Shown piece by piece: positions 59,570-64,000 of a stretch of DNA of 64,000 nt. This DNA is from Rallus limicola. Taxonomy: Eukaryota; Chordata; Aves; Gruiformes; Rallidae. Below the pieces are notes generated by a model. That model searched no databases. It saw only the letters and a program-made list of their open reading frames with translations, and had not been told where the DNA came from. How positions within the stretch are numbered: position 1 is the first letter of the stretch; each line of letters starts with the position of its first letter. The stretch covers positions 1,736,001 to 1,800,000 of the forward strand of contig JAKCOZ010000059.1 of NCBI GenBank assembly GCA_022605955.1, given 5' to 3'. The position numbers were made by a program, and so were the translations under genes.

Positions 59570-59599
59570 TATATAATAACAAGCATGTGTCTGCACGTG
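59570..59599 (+). promoter_or_regulatory. Putative RGR core promoter: TATA-like element and two MITF-type E-boxes
   Basis: TATATAA at 59570-59576, CATGTG at 59584-59589 and CACGTG at 59594-59599, about 115-145 bases upstream of the RGR start codon. No ATG occurs between the E-boxes and the start. RGR is expressed in pigment epithelium, where MITF binds CATGTG and CACGTG motifs. Whether the TATA-like sequence is used is unknown. Confidence 0.35.
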
Positions 59600-59714
59600 A
59601 GCTGCTCCTTTAAGAAGCCTCGGGCTAGTGGAAGAAGGGGGATCCAGAGAAAAGGCAGCCCTACAGCTGTAGCAGAGGGCAGAGGTTAAATCTGTTGGCA
59701 TTTTTATCACAACT

Positions 59715-59793
59715 ATGGTCACTGCATACCCTCTCCCTGAAGGCTTCACTGAATTAGAGGTGTTTGCTATCGGCACTGCTCTGCTGGTAGAAG
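59715..59793 (+). CDS. RGR: RGR exon 1
   Basis: ATG at 59715; the exon encodes MVTAYPLPEGFTELEVFAIG and TALLVE. The donor is AAG/GTAAGC at 59794. Length is 79 nt, leaving the first base of an alanine codon. Confidence 0.94.
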
Positions 59794-62700
59794 GTAAGCA
59801 CAGTGTGGGACCTCAGCAGCAGTAACATGTTTGTCCCTTTTATTCCTGGTGGGAGGTGGAAGGAAAATTGAAGCAAACAGCATTTGTGATATGCTGATTG
59901 AGACCTATGGCAGTTACTTCCAGAGAGAAAATCAGAGTGAGCTGCAAGCTGTTTGCAGTGGAGACCTGCTCTGTATACATAGCTGCCCTATGGCAGGGAA
60001 GTACTTGCTACTTAGCTTTCCTTCAGGAATTTGGGATGTAAGATACTGTTGTTGACTTTTAAAGACAATGTTATCTTCCTTGGGGGAAGGCTGTTGAAAT
60101 AACTGATGATCTCTTAATAAAATTGGGCTGCTTGTTTTGTGGGCTGTGATAGCCGTTCTATAATCAAAGACGATAGGTTCAGAATAGCCTGTTAACTCTT
60201 AGCATGCATCCAGATTGCAGCAGTAGTGCTGCAATTAATAGCTGTTGGGTAAAAGTAACAAGCAGAAATACACTTGCCTGAGATTCAAAAATTCTCATGG
60301 TGTTGAGAAGCAGAGTCTGAGGTAGGAGACCCCATTCATTTAATTTAGCCAACCTCTGATTTTCTTAAGGCACCATGAATGTACCTGGAAGCTGGTGAAG
60401 AACAAGTTTGTAGCTAGGATTGTTTTGGAGTCAGTTACTGGTATCTCTTCTGAGCTGTATCCCAGTCAGGGTCTGGGACCCCATTGCTGCATCATGCTGT
60501 TCAGCTGGGGTTGCACAGATCATGAGGTCCAACAGCAGAGATGGAGAAGCTGTAAGCACCATCAGAATGGGACAAATGAGCATCAGCTCACCCCATGAAC
60601 ATGCAGCATTGGAGGAGAGAGGATGCTCATCCTCTCCTTGGAGGTGAGCTCAGCTGGAAGGCAGCATTGTAGGGAGCCTGCAAGAAAAGCAGGAAGAGCT
60701 GTCTCAGAACCTTTTCCTTGAAAGATACAGAGAATAAAAAGCTTCTACTATTGGCCGTGGGGCAAGCTGCTGCCTAAACAGAAAGTTCAGAGCTAAACTT
60801 GGCCAACAGCCATCAATTCATCTGCACAACTTGGCAGGTCCTGGCAGGACTTTGCACTTCGTTACCAAGGGGTGAGAAGCAGCAGGAGGACAGGAACACC
60901 GCTGCACCATAGCAGAGCCCCCTAGCCGGGTTTGGAATGGCTGGCTATGGTCCCATGCCCCTGCCAGCCCTCACCTGCCCACCCTTCTCACCTGTGCAGA
61001 GGGGCCGCAGCCTGCCGGGGACCTGCAGCCATTGAAGTCCAAGCAAAGTACCTGCTGGTAACCTTCACTTAAAACTAGATATGGTTTAACGTGTTTATAT
61101 TTTACTACACACTAGTGTTTTCTATAGGGTTTTAGGCACAATGGGCCCAGCAGATTGGTAATAATGCTTATTGTCTGACTTGGAAGATCAAACTATATAA
61201 TTAAAGATTAATTGCTTTAAACTGAAAGTGGGTAGATTTAGACCAGATATTAGGAAGTAATTCTTCCCTTTGAGGGTGGTGATGCCCTGGCACAGGATGT
61301 CCAAAGAAGCTGTGACTGACCCTGTATCCCTGGCAGGGTTCAAGGCCAGGTTGGATGGAGCTTTGGGCAACCTGGGCTAGTGGAGGGTGTCCTTGCCCAT
61401 GGCAAGGAGTTAGAACTAGATGATCTTTGAGGTCACTCCAACCTAAACCAGTCTGGAATTCTACAATTCAATTAATTCACTTTCTCAGAGGCTCTTAAGG
61501 AAAGGCAACAAAGACCTTTTATGCTGCAGCTTCTAAGTGCAGTTTGCAAAAAGTGCTGGGGAAGAGGAAAAGCTTCACTTTAACTGGACAGATTTGTTGC
61601 TCTAAAAATGGAAATTCAAAGATTTTTTTTTTTTAATGTAGTAAATCCTCTATTTATGTGCTCCTGCTGGCCTTCGAGAAAGCAGAGTGGGGTGAAGAGT
61701 GGGGCTTCCAAAAACAGAGGAAAAAAGTTCATATAGTAATAACTCTTCAGCTCCACTCTAAATATGGTCACAACATACCTCTCCTAAAAGTATGAGAGAA
61801 TTGGAAGCAGATTCACCCTGTGGGTGGGAGGTAAGCTGACAGAGAGGAAATCAGAATGACAGATCTCAAATAGTTCCAAATATTTCTCCAAATATGTTGT
61901 GCAATGAAAGACACACATCAGCTGTTACTATGGTTATGCCATCAGCCATTAATGCAATTAAGGTAGGAGCAGGATTTCTGACTAGAGAAAAACATCCACC
62001 TTATGTAACTCCAGAACCAAGACAATAAGCATAAGTAACTACGCTACTTAACAGAATTTGGGGAGATGGGGTTTTTTCCATGCTACCTAATTTCTCTTTC
62101 CAAGAAGAACACATAGAAAAAAGACATACTACCTTTCATCTAACCAAGAGTTAGAGATGGGATCTTGAGTCAGAGCCTCATCAGAGAAATAAGAATTCAG
62201 GTCACCTTGAAAAGGATACCAAAGGACAGAGAGTGAGTTTAAACCAGTGAAGTATGGGTTTCAGGGTGACACAGCTCTGTGCTGGATGAGAAGCTGGGGT
62301 CTCTCTGAGGACCAACATTACCTTATTTTTTTAAATCTATCAGTGAGTACTTTTTATAATTAGATTATTCCTTTCCATGTATAGTCTATTGACGAAGGGC
62401 AGTAATAAGATTGAGTTGGTGTGATTCAAGCACTGTCTAGGTTAACCTTAGACAGAAGCCCAAAGGGAGTCAAAGCTGACTGAAACACAGCTGAGGGATT
62501 TCTGGCTTAAACACAAAAGAACGCTACAACTGATGTTAAACACAACCTGCTTCTCTACCAAAGAGGCCTGGAGACATGTGCACCAGCAGCATGTGCTTCC
62601 TGGCTGTCAGCCCCTTGGAAGCTGCCTCCTCTGCATCTCCCTTGCTTTGACCCACATTTCCCTGGGTGGAGCCTGGCAATCAGGTTTCTCTATTAATACA

Positions 62701-63081
62701 AAAGGTAGAATTACAAACAAGATAATACCATTTCCATTCTGCATGACTGAAGTATTGGCTTCAGCTGTTACCTATGAATTCCCCTGAAAGTCTTTGTAAG
62801 CTGTGTGCGGATATTTTCCCTGTGCATGTTTCCACAATAATTATTGATTTCTTATTAAAGAGCAGTATCATTATAGATATTTTCCATTTCCAGTTGAATC
62901 ATGTCCAACAATTCTGTATTTCAGCCCTGCTTGGTTTCTGTCTGAATGGCTTGACAATTGTTTCTTTCCGAAAAATCAAAGAACTCCGAACACCCAGCAA
63001 TCTGCTGGTTCTCAGCATTGCACTGGCTGACTGTGGGATTTGTGTCAATGCATTCATTGCTGCCTTTTCCAGCTTCCTCAG
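59715..63081 (+). CDS. RGR: RGR, retinal G protein-coupled receptor opsin, 5' part of the gene
   Basis: Non-visual opsin of pigment epithelium and Mueller glia. It binds all-trans-retinal and, on illumination, yields 11-cis-retinal for the visual cycle (family knowledge). Two coding exons lie in the window: 59715-59793 and 62925-63081, joined through a split alanine codon. They encode the N terminus, TM1, the first cytoplasmic loop and TM2, about 79 of the usual 290-odd residues. Signatures: GFTELEVFAIGTALLVE, GFCLNGLTIVSF, KELRTPSNLLVLSIALADCG with the conserved TM2 aspartate. The start has a strong Kozak context (A at -3, G at +4). The retinal-binding lysine of TM7 is outside the window. 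No third exon was found before 64000. Confidence 0.95.
59794..62924 (+). other. RGR: RGR intron 1, contains a CR1 fragment
   Basis: A 3.1 kb intron. A CR1 3' fragment in the sense orientation lies at 61211-61476. Nothing else recognised. Confidence 0.85.
61211..61476 (+). mobile_element. CR1 LINE, truncated 3' end
   Basis: Shows tttaaactgaaagtgggtag, agatattaggaagtaattct, ccctggcacaggatgtcc, gttcaaggccaggttggatg, gagctttgggcaacctgg, agaactagatgatctttgag and cactccaacctaaaccagtc, with an attcta-like tail. 5'-truncated and non-coding. Confidence 0.93.
62925..63081 (+). CDS. RGR: RGR exon 2: TM1 end, first cytoplasmic loop and TM2
   Basis: The acceptor is tctgtatttcag before 62925 and the donor is CAG/GTACAT at 63082. 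Length is 157 nt. It encodes ALLGFCLNGLTIVSFRKIKE, LRTPSNLLVLSIALADCGIC and VNAFIAAFSSFL, ending after two bases of an arginine codon, as in mammalian RGR. Confidence 0.96.
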
Positions 63082-64000
63082 GTACATATTTTATTTTTTT
63101 TTTCCCCATAAAGGATGCTCAGAAGAACCATGTGAAAATTAACAGCTTAAGTTCTGAGAGGTCAAATTAGAGAAATCACTGTCTAGCATATCACCTAACT
63201 AACATTCTCCTTCTTTCAACCTGAAACAGCATACTGAAACTCTATATAGTTCTCCCAGGCAAGTAACAAAGCAGACTTTACTGTGTATAATCACTGAGAG
63301 ATTATAAAAGTCATTATAAAAGACATTTGACTGCACATCTTTACTAGTGGTTATAGAAGAAGCTACTCAGATATTGAAATAGTACATTTTAATGTTACTA
63401 AACCTCTAGCTTGACCTCAAATTTACCTGCAAGTCTCTCTGTTTTGTTATGAACCTTTCCATTAAAGCATTTACTCAAGAAGTTTGTGGAAAATGAAAAT
63501 GCAGATCTGTTAGCAGGGAGTTCACATAAGTTATGACACATTTGATTTTCCACATTTTCACACATGTCAATCATAATCAGAAGACAGAAAGAATATCAAG
63601 TATTTCAGTGAATAATTACAACAAACAAATCACAAGCAAACCATACTCAAAAAAACCTCACCACCCTATAAAACAGCTGATGAATAATTCCACCTTAGTA
63701 GCATATTTTTAAACTGTAATATCTTTAACAGAGAACAGAAATTTATTTAAAGCCACAATGTGACTGTTTCATTATTTCTTCATGGCTATTAAAACATTTT
63801 TGCAAATTAGCAAGTCAATAATAAGCTCTAATGACACCTTATTCAAAACTATTTTATCTCCTATGTAGGTCACTCGGTTCACTTATGTCTCACTGAAGTA
63901 AATAAATGTGCCTTTACTGAACTGGAGCTGAAAACCTATGGTCACTACATCAAAATGAGCTCAGTTTTAACAATTCCAGGACTTTTTCCTTTAAATGGGA
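63082..64000 (+). other. RGR: RGR intron 2 (partial)
   Basis: AT-rich sequence after the exon 2 donor. I looked for the next exon (expected to start with the YWPYG-like loop and a conserved cysteine) and did not find it. Confidence 0.7.

Noticed and set aside
61188..61370. Open frame with an [16 protein letters not shown] segment, also seen at 26597-26961 and 50314-50520
   Set aside because: This is the antisense reading of the CR1 3' end common to all three fragments, not a shared gene family.
63082..64000. Search for RGR exon 3
   Set aside because: No acceptor followed by the expected extracellular loop and TM3 sequence was found; the exon probably lies beyond the window.

Overview
This is vertebrate nuclear DNA, almost certainly from a bird. 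Its genes are split into exons with GT/AG introns. It carries three 3'-end fragments of CR1 LINEs (the dominant interspersed repeat of birds), one solo LTR of an avian endogenous retrovirus, and assorted microsatellites. No bacterial, phage or CRISPR feature is visible. The species cannot be fixed from the sequence alone.

The window holds a retinal gene neighbourhood in the order CDHR1 (+), LRIT2 (-), LRIT1 (-), RGR (+), the same order and orientation as on human chromosome 10q23. Positions 1-23035 carry the 3' half of CDHR1, the photoreceptor cadherin: six exons covering the end of EC3 through EC6, then two candidate terminal exons, then a long 3'UTR. Positions about 23920-29322 carry all of LRIT2 in three coding exons, tail to tail with CDHR1. 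Positions 29323-36436 are intergenic and include a 24-copy AAGGG pentanucleotide tract. Positions 36437-46769 carry all of LRIT1 in four coding exons. Positions 46770-59714 are a long gene-poor interval with a CR1 fragment and the solo LTR. From 59715 the first two coding exons of RGR are present; the gene runs off the right edge.

The four genes serve the photoreceptor and pigment-epithelium system. CDHR1 acts at the base of the outer segment in disc formation. LRIT1 and probably LRIT2 are photoreceptor LRR/Ig/FN3 membrane proteins, LRIT1 being synaptic. RGR is the opsin of pigment epithelium and Mueller glia that makes 11-cis retinal.

The most interesting observation is a second, homologous CDHR1 terminal exon at 19349-19561. 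It encodes its own transmembrane helix and a short basic tail, lies in frame after the EC6 exon, and aligns without gaps to the canonical membrane-spanning exon at 20271-20822. Others are a CTT/AAG microsatellite forming the hydrophobic core of the LRIT2 signal peptide, an intron present in LRIT1 but absent from LRIT2, a consensus CRX site upstream of LRIT1, paired MITF-type E-boxes upstream of RGR, and several CTCF-like motifs. Exon limits were deduced by eye from splice signals, reading frame and remembered family resemblance; no alignment was run.
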